Shown one piece after another: positions 40,527 through 49,271 of a DNA stretch of 64,000 bases. Source of the stretch: an uncultured Paracoccaceae bacterium (lineage in GTDB: Bacteria > Pseudomonadota > Alphaproteobacteria > Rhodobacterales > Rhodobacteraceae); assembly GCA_947499725.1 (NCBI GenBank), contig CANMPK010000004.1, forward strand, positions 62,001 through 126,000, in the 5' to 3' direction. Position 1 is the stretch's first letter, and every line of letters begins with the position of its first letter. Made by a program: the position numbers and the translations under genes. Under the pieces are notes generated by a model that was given only the letters and a program-made list of their open reading frames with translations, was not told where the DNA came from and searched no databases.

Positions 40527-41224
40527 ATCACCTGCCGATGCGTCAATCGATCCTGCACCAATCCCGCCATGCGCTGCACCGTATGGGGCGCGTTCTCACT
40601 GATGACAGCCTCGGTGACAGTTTGCAGTGCCGTATCCCCCGCGCTTTGCGCAATGCTGGACAGAAACTGCGCCACATAGGCAATCGTCTGCGCGCTTTGA
40701 TCATCGCCCAGAACATCTGCCGCATGGGCCAGATCATCCACATAGGCCATCGGATCCGGTGCAATCACATCATGCGACACAGCCCGCAACCCGTTAGGTC
40801 GCCGATCCGCCGGCAGATGCGCCAATACTGCCGTTTGAAACGCGCTAAGCGAGGTAATCGGCTTGGCAATAAACCCATCCGCCCCCGCAGCCCGCGCCGC
40901 CCGCGCCAAATGCGTATCACCAGAGGTAGCCAAAATCACGGGCACCGGCGCCGCCGCCGTGGCCAGATCGCGGATCAATTCCACCCCTGATCCATCCGGC
41001 AGCCCCAAATCCACCACCGCCACCGCAGGGCGATACACTTTCAGATGCCGCCGCGCAGAGCTTAAACAATCCGCCCGCCGTATCCGCGCGCCGCTGCGCA
41101 AACAGATCAGCCGTAAAGCTTCGCTCGCAAAGCGGCTATCCTCCACCGCCAGCACCGTCAGCCCCAACAAAGGGCGACGCGCGGTCGGAGTATTGGCAGG
41201 GGTAAGGGCGGCAAATTCGTCCAT
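40523..41224 (-). CDS. response regulator with receiver domain
   Basis: A 233-residue protein. The receiver domain spans about 20-140 with phospho-acceptor D72 in AVVDLGLPDGSG, the TSGDTHL switch and the conserved Lys121 in FIAKPI. The remaining 90 residues are helical without a DNA-binding or enzymatic motif that I recognise, so the output may be protein binding. I start at ATG 41224, with GAGGTTG upstream; the frame extends 39 codons further. No histidine kinase is adjacent. Confidence 0.85.
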   Translation of the reverse strand: MDEFAALTPANTPTARRPLLGLTVLAVEDSRFASEALRLICLRSGARIRRADCLSSARRHLKVYRPAVAVVDLGLPDGSGVELIRDLATAAAPVPVILATSGDTHLARAARAAGADGFIAKPITSLSAFQTAVLAHLPADRRPNGLRAVSHDVIAPDPMAYVDDLAHAADVLGDDQSAQTIAYVAQFLSSIAQSAGDTALQTVTEAVISENAPHTVQRMAGLVQDRLTHRQVI

Positions 41225-41398
41225 GGCAACCTCGATCAAACGACAAAAAGGAAAGCGGCTGCAACGCCGCCGCTTGTGACGCAAGGTTAGACCTGCGAAA
41301 CCTAACAGAAGCTTAACCAAGCGCCGCGCAATGCTTGTCACATCGCCGCTCGGTGCTCATAACAAGAGCGCTTAAAGACCAAACCACAGGAGAGCCAA

Positions 41399-41803
41399 AT
41401 GATTGGCCGTCTAAACCATGTCGCCATCGCTGTGCCTGATCTACAGGCAGCTATGGCCCAGTATGAAACTGCCCTCGGCGCCAATGTCGGCGCGCCGCAA
41501 GATGAACCGGATCACGGTGTAACGGTTGTGTTCATCGAATTGCCAAACACAAAGATCGAACTGCTCTACCCGCTAGGCGATGACAGCCCGATCAACGGCT
41601 TTCTGGAAAAGAACCCTGCCGGCGGCATTCATCACATTTGCTACGAAGTCGAAGACATTCTTGCCGCACGCGATCACCTCAAAGAGACCGGCGCGCGTGT
41701 TCTTGGCAGCGGAGAGCCTAAAATCGGCGCCCACGGCAAACCGGTGCTTTTCCTGCATCCGAAAGATTTCAACGGCTGTCTGGTTGAACTCGAACAAGTT
41801 TGA
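41399..41803 (+). CDS. mce: methylmalonyl-CoA epimerase
   Basis: A 134-residue vicinal-oxygen-chelate metalloenzyme that interconverts the (2S) and (2R) forms of methylmalonyl-CoA in propionate catabolism. Paired modules show LNHVAIAVPD, the GGIHHICYEV metal-His segment, and the C-terminal GCLVELEQV with the metal Glu. AGGAGAG precedes the ATG. The mutase-associated GTPase MeaB is 17 kb away. Confidence 0.93.
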   Translation: MIGRLNHVAIAVPDLQAAMAQYETALGANVGAPQDEPDHGVTVVFIELPNTKIELLYPLGDDSPINGFLEKNPAGGIHHICYEVEDILAARDHLKETGARVLGSGEPKIGAHGKPVLFLHPKDFNGCLVELEQV

Positions 41804-41898
41804 TCCAGTTCTTGTGTCGCAGCTAAGTGATGCGGCTGCCCCTTGCAGGGCGCCGCATTGGCCCTTATCCAAGGGCCAACACAGCAAAGGAATGCGCC

Positions 41899-42186
41899 AT
41901 GTCCATCGTTTCAGGAATTGTTCTCTACGCCGTCGTTTGGGCGATGACCTTTCTCACGGTGATCCCGTTCCGTTTGCAAACCCAAGGTGACGTGGGCGAA
42001 GTGGTCCCAGGCACCCACGCAGGCGCACCAGCGCATCATCACCTTAAGAAAAAAGCGCTGATCACCACTGCCATTGCCGCAGTGATCTGGGGCATTCTGG
42101 CCTATATCATCCTAAACGGCGTGATCACGGTACGTGATTTTGACTGGATGAACCGCCTGCCGCCAATCGACGGCAGCGAGTCCTGA
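41899..42186 (+). CDS. DUF1467 family small membrane protein
   Basis: A 95-residue protein with two membrane segments (VLYAVVWAMTFLTVIPF and ITTAIAAVIWGILAYIIL) joined by a polar loop with QGDVGEVVPGTHAGAPAH, the DUF1467 signature. I take ATG 41899 as start, with AAGGAATGC upstream. It commonly follows the epimerase gene in this group, from memory. Function unknown. Confidence 0.88.
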   Translation: MSIVSGIVLYAVVWAMTFLTVIPFRLQTQGDVGEVVPGTHAGAPAHHHLKKKALITTAIAAVIWGILAYIILNGVITVRDFDWMNRLPPIDGSES

Positions 42187-42191
42187 TCCAC

Positions 42192-42884
42192 TCACAAACG
42201 GTGATAAATATGCGTGAAGGTCGCCGCGCCTAGGATCGGCACCAGCAGGTTCACCAAGGGCACCGACAGCGGGATCGCCATCAAAATACCAGCGGCCCAA
42301 ATCGTCACCGCATGTTTGCGGCGCAAATCCTTGGCGCCCTCACGCCCCACACGGCGCATCGCGGCCACTGTGAAATATTCGCGCCCCAGCAAGAACCCGT
42401 TCAGCCCCCAGAAAATCAGCGGCGCAAAGGGCGGCAAGGCCACATACAGCAGCAGCGCCAGAATATTGGCGACGATCAATATCCCCAAAAAGCTCAGCGT
42501 ATCCATCACCGCTTCAGATAGAGGCAGGGCAGGCACATCCGGCAACTGCGGGTAATGCACATCCTCAACCGCATCGGCGACCTGATCCAAAAACATCGAA
42601 GTCATCGCACTGGCCACGGGCACCATCAGAAACACCGACAGCACCATCATCGCCAAGAAAGACCCTGCGCCAATCGCGCTGCCAATCCAATCGCGATCGC
42701 CAAACCAACTGGCCATCCAATCGGCCAAACCAATCCAGTTCAGAAAACCAACCAAACCCAGATAGGCCACAAACAACAGGCCAATCGTCAGCCCAAGCCC
42801 CAGAAACAAAACCTTCCGAAACCGAGGATCACCAATCTGGCCCAGCGCCGCAAAGAAACTCGTGAAAATTACGCCGAGCGCCAT
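42192..42884 (-). CDS. EI24/CysZ-like membrane protein
   Basis: A 230-residue protein with about four to five hydrophobic segments. The pattern LAFLGILIVANILALLLY, PPFAPLIFWGLNGFLLGREYF and ILMAIPLSVPLVNLLVPILGA resembles the EI24/CysZ family, some of which act in sulfate uptake. AGAAGGT precedes the ATG, inside the 3' end of the nitroreductase gene, which overlaps by 16 bases, so the two are coupled. Confidence 0.85.
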   Translation of the reverse strand: MALGVIFTSFFAALGQIGDPRFRKVLFLGLGLTIGLLFVAYLGLVGFLNWIGLADWMASWFGDRDWIGSAIGAGSFLAMMVLSVFLMVPVASAMTSMFLDQVADAVEDVHYPQLPDVPALPLSEAVMDTLSFLGILIVANILALLLYVALPPFAPLIFWGLNGFLLGREYFTVAAMRRVGREGAKDLRRKHAVTIWAAGILMAIPLSVPLVNLLVPILGAATFTHIYHRL

Positions 42885-43447
42885 GTGACCTTCTCCGTCA
42901 AATCAGGACGCGGACGCTCCGGCGGTGCATTCTTTTCAGTCCCTAAGTGGATAATACCCGCCACGCGCTCATGCGCTTCAAGGCCCAAGCCTTGCTCAAC
43001 AAAGCCACGATCATGCGACGCCCAGCCACTCAGCCAATTCGCGCCCCAGCCACTGGCCAAGGCCGCGTTCAGCAGCGCCAAACACACCGCACCGGCAGAA
43101 TAGGTTTGTTCAATCACGGGGACTTTTTCAGCCTCAACAGGGCTTTCCACCACAACCACAGCCAAAGAGCTGGCATCAAACTGGCCGCGTCCCTTCTGGG
43201 TTTGCAGCTCATCCAAGCCCAAGTCTGTGGCGCGCGCTTCAGCCAAATCCGCCAAAGCCCCCATTGCGCCTCTTTCCAGCACAATCAAACGCCAAGGTTC
43301 TAGCTTGCCATGATCCGGCGTGCGCAAAGCGGCCGTCAGGATCACGTCGAGTTCGTCTTTAGAAGGAACAGGGGTGCTTAGCGTTTTGGCTGGGCGAGAA
43401 CGACGGCTGAGCAAAAACTCTAAAGCCGCGGGATTTCGGTCAGGCAT
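42869..43447 (-). CDS. nitroreductase family flavoprotein
   Basis: A 192-residue FMN-dependent oxidoreductase. FLLSRRSRPAKTL near the N-terminus (Arg residues for FMN phosphate), RTPDHGKLEPWRLIVL and the C-terminal GWASHDRGFVEQGLGL match the YdjA/NfnB-like nitroreductase group. The substrate is unknown. It is upstream of, and overlaps, the EI24 gene by 16 bases. Confidence 0.9.
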   Translation of the reverse strand: MPDRNPAALEFLLSRRSRPAKTLSTPVPSKDELDVILTAALRTPDHGKLEPWRLIVLERGAMGALADLAEARATDLGLDELQTQKGRGQFDASSLAVVVVESPVEAEKVPVIEQTYSAGAVCLALLNAALASGWGANWLSGWASHDRGFVEQGLGLEAHERVAGIIHLGTEKNAPPERPRPDLTEKVTWRSA

Positions 43448-43530
43448 AGGGGACTCCGTTGTACCTTCCCCATGTCAGGGCTAAAGCGTCAAATTTCAAC
43501 CGCTTTCCCACGCAAACCTGTCGATTTCCG

Positions 43531-43773
43531 CTATTCGTCCTCATCCCGAGCGATACGGTAAACCCCTTCCGGCAGATCCAAAGCCGCAGCCAGATCTTCC
43601 GCCTGCGCAATCGACAGGGTGATCTTCTGCATTCGATCGGTCCGAGGGTCCAATTGTTCGATGGTGATACAATCTTCAAAAAGATTGATCGCGATATCCT
43701 CTTGCAGATGGGCCGCGCCTTCATCCACCAGAGTGACGACTGTAGAGTCAAATTCGTGCTCGATACTGAACAT
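43531..43773 (-). CDS. small acidic hypothetical protein
   Basis: An 80-residue protein, very acidic, without a signal peptide. The alternating hydrophobic/polar pattern (STVVTLVDEG, INLFEDCITIEQ) suggests a small beta-rich fold ending in an acidic tail. I do not recognise it. It lies on the same strand and upstream of the nitroreductase gene but is separated by about 80 bases. It is preferred to longer overlapping frames because its composition is protein-like. Confidence 0.65.
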   Translation of the reverse strand: MFSIEHEFDSTVVTLVDEGAAHLQEDIAINLFEDCITIEQLDPRTDRMQKITLSIAQAEDLAAALDLPEGVYRIARDEDE

Positions 43774-44104
43774 AGGATCAGCCTAGCAAGCGAGCACGAA
43801 ATCACAAGCCTTTGATGCGCTTGGCTAATCACATTCTCCAGCCGCCCGGCTTGCCCGGGCATCGCCCGACCTCCCCCAGGAGGGCGATTTTGCAAGGTTG
43901 CACCAAACACCACGTCGCGCTTGTTTCCCTTATATCGCGGGTTTCAATGGTGCTACGCCCTCCAGCTCGGTCGATGCCCTCATGTGGTTCGATCCCTCAA
44001 ACTCTCGTGAAACTGGGCCTAACCCTATTGTAACCTTCAGCGTGCGATGCATGTTTAACCAAAAGCGCCTCTGGCGCGATCCAAGCAATCGAAAGCGAAA
44101 CACC
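43774..44104. other. intergenic region with a double hairpin
   Basis: This 331-base gap has no convincing gene. It contains two adjacent GC-rich hairpins on the plus strand: GCCCGG / CCGGGC (43844-43860) and CCTCC / GGAGG enclosed by ATCGC / GCGAT (43861-43888), the second followed by TTTT (43888-43891). No plus-strand gene ends here, so this could be a small RNA terminator or part of a leader of the lipoprotein gene at 44105. Confidence 0.45.
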
Positions 44105-44809
44105 ATGTGGCTGCGTAAACTTGCCCTGCTCGGAGGCCTTCTGGCCACACTCGCTGCCTGCGATGTGCCTGCGCCGGAACCACAATCACCTGCCTCTGCC
44201 GAAGAAATCGCCCGCAGCGACAGTTTCGGCAACATCGTCGAACGCCTCGCCCCCGTCGTGCAAGACACCTGCGAAGCCGCCGCCGTGGTCAGCAACTGCA
44301 AAATCCGTCTCTACGTGGCCGAAACGCCTGAAAAAGACATCAACGCCTTCCAATCAATTGATCGGTTCGGACGTCCCTTCGTGGTCATCACTCCACAGCT
44401 GATCGAAGCCGCCCAAAGCGAAGATGAAATCGCCTTGGTCTTGGCGCACGAAGCCGCCCACCACATCCTCGGCCATATCGATCAACAACAACAAGCGGCC
44501 ATCGTTGGCGCCAAGCTTCTTGGCGAAGCCGCCGCCGCCGAAGGTGCCAGCGCGACTGAAGTCCGCGAAGCCCGCCGCATCGGGGCCTTTGTGGGCTCCC
44601 GCACCTTCTCACAAGAATTCGAACTCGAAGCAGATGCATTGGGCGCGCTGATGCTGCAAGACGCAGGGTTTGATGCCCTCAACGGTGCAAAATTCTACGA
44701 CCGCATCCCTGATCCTGGAAACCACGCGCTCAACACACACCCCGCCAACGCCGATCGCCGCGCCATCGTGCGCGACGCGCTGCGCAATGGGGCTTTGCCC
44801 AGCTCCTGA
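44105..44809 (+). CDS. M48-family metallopeptidase lipoprotein
   Basis: A 234-residue protein. A lipoprotein signal with lipobox LAAC (Cys19) is followed by a short linker and a peptidase domain. The zinc motif is HEAAH (H115, E116, H119) and the third ligand is in SQEFELEADALGALM. It is shorter than HtpX and lacks membrane segments, fitting the Loip/YcaL type of anchored M48 peptidases acting in the periplasm. I start at ATG 44105. It is paralogous to the next gene, which begins 77 bases later. Confidence 0.9.
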   Translation: MWLRKLALLGGLLATLAACDVPAPEPQSPASAEEIARSDSFGNIVERLAPVVQDTCEAAAVVSNCKIRLYVAETPEKDINAFQSIDRFGRPFVVITPQLIEAAQSEDEIALVLAHEAAHHILGHIDQQQQAAIVGAKLLGEAAAAEGASATEVREARRIGAFVGSRTFSQEFELEADALGALMLQDAGFDALNGAKFYDRIPDPGNHALNTHPANADRRAIVRDALRNGALPSS

Positions 44810-44886
44810 CTGGCGCTCCACCCCACCTCTCGCTACAACAGCCCTAACGCCGCGCAAACACCGCACGCTCAATAGGGGAGATCGCC

Positions 44887-45603
44887 ATGAACCGCTTTGC
44901 CAAACTCGCCGCCACCACCGGCGCACTCGCACTGCTCACCGCTTGTGTCACCCCAACCGAGCCGACCACAAGCGCCCCGCAAACCGTGCCCACAACGCAA
45001 TCCACAGGCAGTGGCGTTTCCGTCAGCCGCTACAACCGCGTCGTCGCCCGCATGGAACCCATCGCCGAAACCATCTGCCGCAACCGCGTGCGCACAGGCG
45101 TGAATTGCGACTTCAAAATCGTTCTGGATCCAGACCCAAACAAACCCTCCAACGCCTACCAATCGCTGGAATCCAATGGCCGTCCGGTGCTGACCTTCAC
45201 CCAAGCCATCCTGCAAGACATGCGCAACGACGACGAGGTCGCCTTCGTCCTCGGCCATGAAGCCGCCCACCACATCCAAGGCCACCTCGCCCAAGTCCGC
45301 GGAACCGCCACCATCGGCGCCATCGCAGGCGGTGCCATCGCGGTACTGCTCGGTGGGGGGCAAGCAGCCGTCGACATCGGCAGCAACCTCGGCGGCTCCG
45401 TCGGAGCCCGCGCCTATTCCAAAGACCACGAACTCGAAGCCGACGCCATCGGCGCCCGCATCGCCCACGACTCCGGCTACAACGCCCTGCGCGGCGCGGA
45501 ATTCTTCAACCGCATCCCCGATCCGGGCGACCGCTTCCTCGGCTCTCACCCCCCCAACGCAGAACGCATCGCCACCGTCCGCCGCGCCGTGGCCAGCTTC
45601 TAA
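44887..45603 (+). CDS. M48-family metallopeptidase lipoprotein (paralogue)
   Basis: A 238-residue protein with lipobox LTAC (Cys20) and a Thr/Pro/Ser-rich linker before the peptidase domain. The zinc motif is HEAAH (H124, E125, H128) and the third Glu is in HELEADAIGARIA. AGGGGAG precedes the ATG. It shares many blocks with the preceding gene, such as RIPDPG and HPxNAxR, so the pair arose by tandem duplication. The next gene starts six bases downstream. Confidence 0.92.
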   Translation: MNRFAKLAATTGALALLTACVTPTEPTTSAPQTVPTTQSTGSGVSVSRYNRVVARMEPIAETICRNRVRTGVNCDFKIVLDPDPNKPSNAYQSLESNGRPVLTFTQAILQDMRNDDEVAFVLGHEAAHHIQGHLAQVRGTATIGAIAGGAIAVLLGGGQAAVDIGSNLGGSVGARAYSKDHELEADAIGARIAHDSGYNALRGAEFFNRIPDPGDRFLGSHPPNAERIATVRRAVASF

Positions 45604-45609
45604 AAGCCC

Positions 45610-45969
45610 ATGCCAGAGCTTCGCCAAATCCTAAACGTGGTCACAGACCGCGGCAGCAAATACGCGGTCACCGGCTGCCCCGTGACAGACCGCGCCAGCG
45701 TGGATGCCGCCCTCAAACAGCTCAAACGCGACAAGAAATTCGCCAAAGCCACCCACAACACATGGGCTATGCTGGCGGCAGACGGCACCCCGCTAAAGGG
45801 AGACGACGGCGAAAGCGGCGCCGGCATGGTGATCGTGCGCATGCTCGAACGCGCCGAGCTATACGACCACCTGATCATCGTCACCCGCTGGTATGGCGGC
45901 AAACATCTGGGCGGAGACCGCTTCCGCCGCGTCCAAGACTGCGTCAACGCCTACCTCGACGCCCTGTAG
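45610..45969 (+). CDS. IMPACT/YigZ N-terminal domain protein
   Basis: A 119-residue protein carrying only the UPF0029 N-terminal domain. ATHNTWAMLAADGTPLKGDDGES, here read as THNTWAML then GDDGESGAGMVIV, and IIVTRWYGGKHLGGDRFRRVQD are the hallmarks of the IMPACT/YigZ fold. The C-terminal domain of full-length YigZ is absent. Its stop TAG is inside the first GTAG palindrome. Function in bacteria is unclear, possibly translation-related. Confidence 0.88.
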   Translation: MPELRQILNVVTDRGSKYAVTGCPVTDRASVDAALKQLKRDKKFAKATHNTWAMLAADGTPLKGDDGESGAGMVIVRMLERAELYDHLIIVTRWYGGKHLGGDRFRRVQDCVNAYLDAL

Positions 45970-46065
45970 GGTGGGGTTCCACCCCACCAATCGCGCCGAA
46001 CCGTAGGGTGTGCATTTATGCGCACCGCCCCAACCAAACATACGTAGGCCAGGCGTCTGCCCGGC
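45966..46065. repeat. three GTAG-headed REP-like palindromes
   Basis: Three units follow one another, each opening with GTAG and then an inverted repeat. Unit 1 (45966-45988): GGTGGGGT / ACCCCACC, loop TCC, perfect. Unit 2 (46003-46026): GGTGTGCAT / ATGCGCACC, one G-T. Unit 3 (46044-46065): GCCAGGC / GCCCGGC, one mismatch. A GTAG or GGAG head before a palindrome is the described signature of REP elements mobilised by RAYT transposases. They fill the gap between two convergent genes. Confidence 0.7.
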
Positions 46066-46084
46066 AAACCCCGCGCCCCTAAAA

Positions 46085-47545
46085 TCACCGCAACCGAAAC
46101 CGCTGCCGCAACCCAAGGCCAAGAAAGAATAAAAACACAAACCCCGCGATGGTCTGCACCCCTGCAATAAACTGCATCCACATGGGCAGGCCTTGCAGAT
46201 ACTCAAACCCAAACACACTGCGCTGAAACCCAAAAATCTTGAACATATTCGCAAAGGTGAGCGAGAACGGTTCGACAAAGCGCCAGTCGTTATCAAGGCT
46301 GATGTCCTGCGTCGCAAAGCCGGCCAGAAGCATCATGGCCGTGACAAGGCCAACGCCCAAAAGGCAACAAAGGGGACGGGCGATCGAATGACCATAATCC
46401 GACACCAACCAAAAAAACTTGTACGGTAAGTTCTGCAAAACACTCCCTGTCTTCCCCGCAAATTCCATCTCACGCCGAAAAAAGAAATGCTCATCCTCAG
46501 GCAGCCCCTGTTTCCCCAAAAGATGCCGGATGATCCCACAAGCTTCCCGCGCTTCTTTGGCGCTTTGGCTGGTCTCTTTCGGCCAAAAATCGACACCCGG
46601 CGTGAAGCTTGTTTTGTCATGAAAAAGTGTGCCCGTTAGATCGGGGTAAGTGTGCAGAAACACGGCATCGCGAAAGCTGGTGGGTTTTTCAAATTGGCTA
46701 TCAGCGAAGTCAACTTTGAAAATTGTCTCGCTATCCTGTCGCCCAAACTGGGTTTTCACAAACTTCGCAAATCCGTTGAAAGTGGCGAGTGAGAAGACGG
46801 CAACTGTGTTGAAATTGGAGTTGCTGAAGTATGCATCAACGCTGAAGTTGGCGTTGCGAAACACGGCATCTTCACTGAAGGTTGCGTTGTGGAAGAAGGC
46901 AACTGAGTTGTAGGTGGTGTTTTGGAAGTAAGCATCTGCACTGAAGGTTACGTTGTGGAAGAAGGCAACTGCGTTAAATGTGGCGTTGCTTACGTTGACG
47001 TCTGCGTTGAAAATAGCGTCGCTGAAGTCGGCATCGGCGCTGAAGGTGGCGTTGTGGAAGGAGGCATCTTCACTGAAGATGGCATTCCGGAAGTAAGCAT
47101 CTGAATTGAAAGTTGCGTTGTTGAAATCTACATCAGCGTTGAAAGTGGCTTTGCGAAAGTAAGCAAATGACGGAAACACGCACCCCGTGAATACTATTGA
47201 ATTAAGGGTGTGGATGCCCATGAAACTAATGATTTCCGTTGGCGAAGGCAATTCCGGCACGGAAAAGTGGTCGTCATTCCGTCGCCGCATTTCTTGGCTG
47301 TATCGCTGATTAATCTCAACCTGCATCTTTCGCCAAGATTGAAGCTCACTCAGGTCTACGCGTGAACTATGCGCGGCTTTAGCCTGTCCATCTTCACTCA
47401 GCGCCTGCCCAGCCCAAGCGTTCCACGCCCGCCGGTTCTTCTCGTGAAGCTCTTCGTCGATCTCATCCCCATCCTGCTCCCCATGCAGTGTCATCAACAC
47501 ATACCAAGGGTTCTCATTTGCGGGCTTCAACTCACGCTCGTCCAT
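46085..47545 (-). CDS. pentapeptide-repeat protein with C-terminal membrane segments
   Basis: A 486-residue protein in three parts. An N-terminal soluble region has Trp/Glu-rich helices. From about 115 to 255 runs a series of ten-residue units of the form xFNADxxFxNAT, with F at regular positions, typical of right-handed quadrilateral beta-helices (pentapeptide repeats). The C-terminus has two long hydrophobic segments, [17 protein letters not shown] and [20 protein letters not shown], around a polar loop, like small ion-channel pore modules. ATG 47545 is preferred to TTG 47548. The gene is AT-richer than its neighbours. Confidence 0.82.
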   Translation of the reverse strand: MDERELKPANENPWYVLMTLHGEQDGDEIDEELHEKNRRAWNAWAGQALSEDGQAKAAHSSRVDLSELQSWRKMQVEINQRYSQEMRRRNDDHFSVPELPSPTEIISFMGIHTLNSIVFTGCVFPSFAYFRKATFNADVDFNNATFNSDAYFRNAIFSEDASFHNATFSADADFSDAIFNADVNVSNATFNAVAFFHNVTFSADAYFQNTTYNSVAFFHNATFSEDAVFRNANFSVDAYFSNSNFNTVAVFSLATFNGFAKFVKTQFGRQDSETIFKVDFADSQFEKPTSFRDAVFLHTYPDLTGTLFHDKTSFTPGVDFWPKETSQSAKEAREACGIIRHLLGKQGLPEDEHFFFRREMEFAGKTGSVLQNLPYKFFWLVSDYGHSIARPLCCLLGVGLVTAMMLLAGFATQDISLDNDWRFVEPFSLTFANMFKIFGFQRSVFGFEYLQGLPMWMQFIAGVQTIAGFVFLFFLGLGLRQRFRLR

Positions 47546-47654
47546 CAATCCATCTCGTCATAAAAATCTCTTCCGCTCACTCTACCGCCCGCCGAACACA
47601 AAACAACCATCTCCCCCCATTCCCAAACCCCGCCAAACCCGCTACACCGCGCCT

Positions 47655-49064
47655 ATGTCTCAGCCAGCGAACCCGCCCAGCCTTCGACCCGATCTTGCCA
47701 ACGCCAAGGTCCAATCCGACATCCGCCAAGGCCAGCCGAACATCGGCATGGTCTCTTTGGGCTGCCCAAAGGCGCTGGTGGATAGCGAACGCATCCTCAC
47801 CCGCCTGCGTGCCGAGGGCTATGGCATTTCCCCCGAGTACCAAGGGGCCGACGCGGTCATCGTGAACACCTGCGGCTTTCTGGACAGCGCCAAGGCCGAA
47901 AGCCTCGACGCCATTGGCGAGGCGCTGAAGGAGAACGGCAAGGTCATCGTCACCGGCTGTTTGGGTGCAGAGCCGGATTACATTCGCGAGCATCACCCCA
48001 AGATTTTGGCCGTCACAGGCCCGCACCAATATGAACAGGTGCTGGACGCCGTGCATTCTGCCGTGCCGCCGTCGCCTGACCCCTTCGTCGATCTGCTGCC
48101 CGCCACCGGCGTGCAACTGACCCCGCGCCATTTCAGCTATCTGAAGATTTCCGAGGGCTGTAACCACAAGTGCAAATTCTGCGTCATCCCAGACATGCGC
48201 GGCAAACTCGCCAGCCGTCCGGCCCACGCGGTGTTGCGCGAGGCGGAAAAGTTGAAAGAGGCCGGTGTCAAAGAGCTGCTGGTGATTTCACAAGACACCT
48301 CGGCTTACGGTTTGGACCGCAAATACTCCATGCATCCGTGGAAAGACGGCGAGGTGCGCAGCCACATCACCGATCTCGCGCGCGAGCTTGGCAAATTGGG
48401 CGGCGCGGATGATCTGTGGGTTCGCTTGCATTACGTCTACCCTTACCCGCACGTGCGCGACCTGATTCCGCTGATGGTCGAAGGGCTGATCCTGCCTTAT
48501 CTGGATATCCCGTTCCAGCACAGCCACCCGGATACGCTGAAACGCATGGCGCGTCCGGCGCATACGGCCAAAACGCTCGACGAAATCGCACGCTGGCGCA
48601 GCGATTGCCCAGACATCACCCTGCGCTCCACCTTCATCGTGGGCTATCCGGGTGAGACAGAGGCCGAATTCCAACACCTTCTGGATTGGATGGATGAGGC
48701 CCAGCTCGATCGTGTGGGCTGCTTCCAATATGAAAACGTCGAGGGCGCACGGTCCAACGATCTGCCCGATCACGTGCCTGCTGAGGTAAAGCAAGAGCGT
48801 TGGGAGCGTTTCATGGAAAAGGCACAGGCCATTTCCGAGGCAAAACTCGCTTCGAAGGTTGGCACCATCCAGCAAGTCATCGTCGACGATATCGACGAAG
48901 ACGGCATCGCCACCTGCCGCACCAAGGCCGACGCACCAGAGATCGATGGCAACTTGTTCATCGACGAAGGCACAGAAGGTTTGAAGGTCGGTGACTTGGT
49001 AAATGTCGAAGTAGACGAAGCGGGCGAATATGATCTTTGGGGGCAATTGACGTCTCAGCGTTGA
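47655..49064 (+). CDS. rimO: ribosomal protein S12 methylthiotransferase
   Basis: A 469-residue radical-SAM enzyme that methylthiolates Asp of ribosomal protein S12. The N-terminal MTTase domain ([31 protein letters not shown]) binds the second cluster. The radical-SAM motif is [16 protein letters not shown], and the C-terminus is a TRAM domain ([13 protein letters not shown]). Length and pattern distinguish it from MiaB. It is divergent from the pentapeptide gene. Confidence 0.97.
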   Translation: MSQPANPPSLRPDLANAKVQSDIRQGQPNIGMVSLGCPKALVDSERILTRLRAEGYGISPEYQGADAVIVNTCGFLDSAKAESLDAIGEALKENGKVIVTGCLGAEPDYIREHHPKILAVTGPHQYEQVLDAVHSAVPPSPDPFVDLLPATGVQLTPRHFSYLKISEGCNHKCKFCVIPDMRGKLASRPAHAVLREAEKLKEAGVKELLVISQDTSAYGLDRKYSMHPWKDGEVRSHITDLARELGKLGGADDLWVRLHYVYPYPHVRDLIPLMVEGLILPYLDIPFQHSHPDTLKRMARPAHTAKTLDEIARWRSDCPDITLRSTFIVGYPGETEAEFQHLLDWMDEAQLDRVGCFQYENVEGARSNDLPDHVPAEVKQERWERFMEKAQAISEAKLASKVGTIQQVIVDDIDEDGIATCRTKADAPEIDGNLFIDEGTEGLKVGDLVNVEVDEAGEYDLWGQLTSQR

Positions 49065-49167
49065 GCCTGTGGCCTAAGCCAGCCCATTTCGGGCAGAGTC
49101 TTCAGCCCCATTTTACGCGCCCTTTGCCTTCTGTCTCTGGGCCCCGCCAATCAAAAAAGCGATCTCA

Positions 49168-49187
49168 GGGCCATCGAGGCCCTTCTT
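49168..49187 (+). terminator. probable terminator of rimO
   Basis: GGGCC / GGCCC with an ATCGA loop, followed by TTCTTT; outer AGCGA / TCGCT can extend the stem. It lies about 100 bases after the rimO stop. Confidence 0.5.
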
Positions 49188-49271
49188 TCGCTGTCCGGCT
49201 TGCGCCGGGGCGCGTCTTCGTAAGCTTTCGCCCAACCAATCACGCGCGCAAGGCCGCCAGCCCAAAACGTC

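Noticed and set aside
43440-43913. A 157-residue minus-strand frame overlapping the 80-residue acidic protein
   Set aside because: Ser/Arg/Leu-rich shadow; the shorter frame at 43531-43773 has a protein-like composition.
43976-44020. Possible tRNA T-arm (TTCGAT) in the gap before the M48 gene
   Set aside because: The flanking bases do not pair and no acceptor, D or anticodon arm fits.
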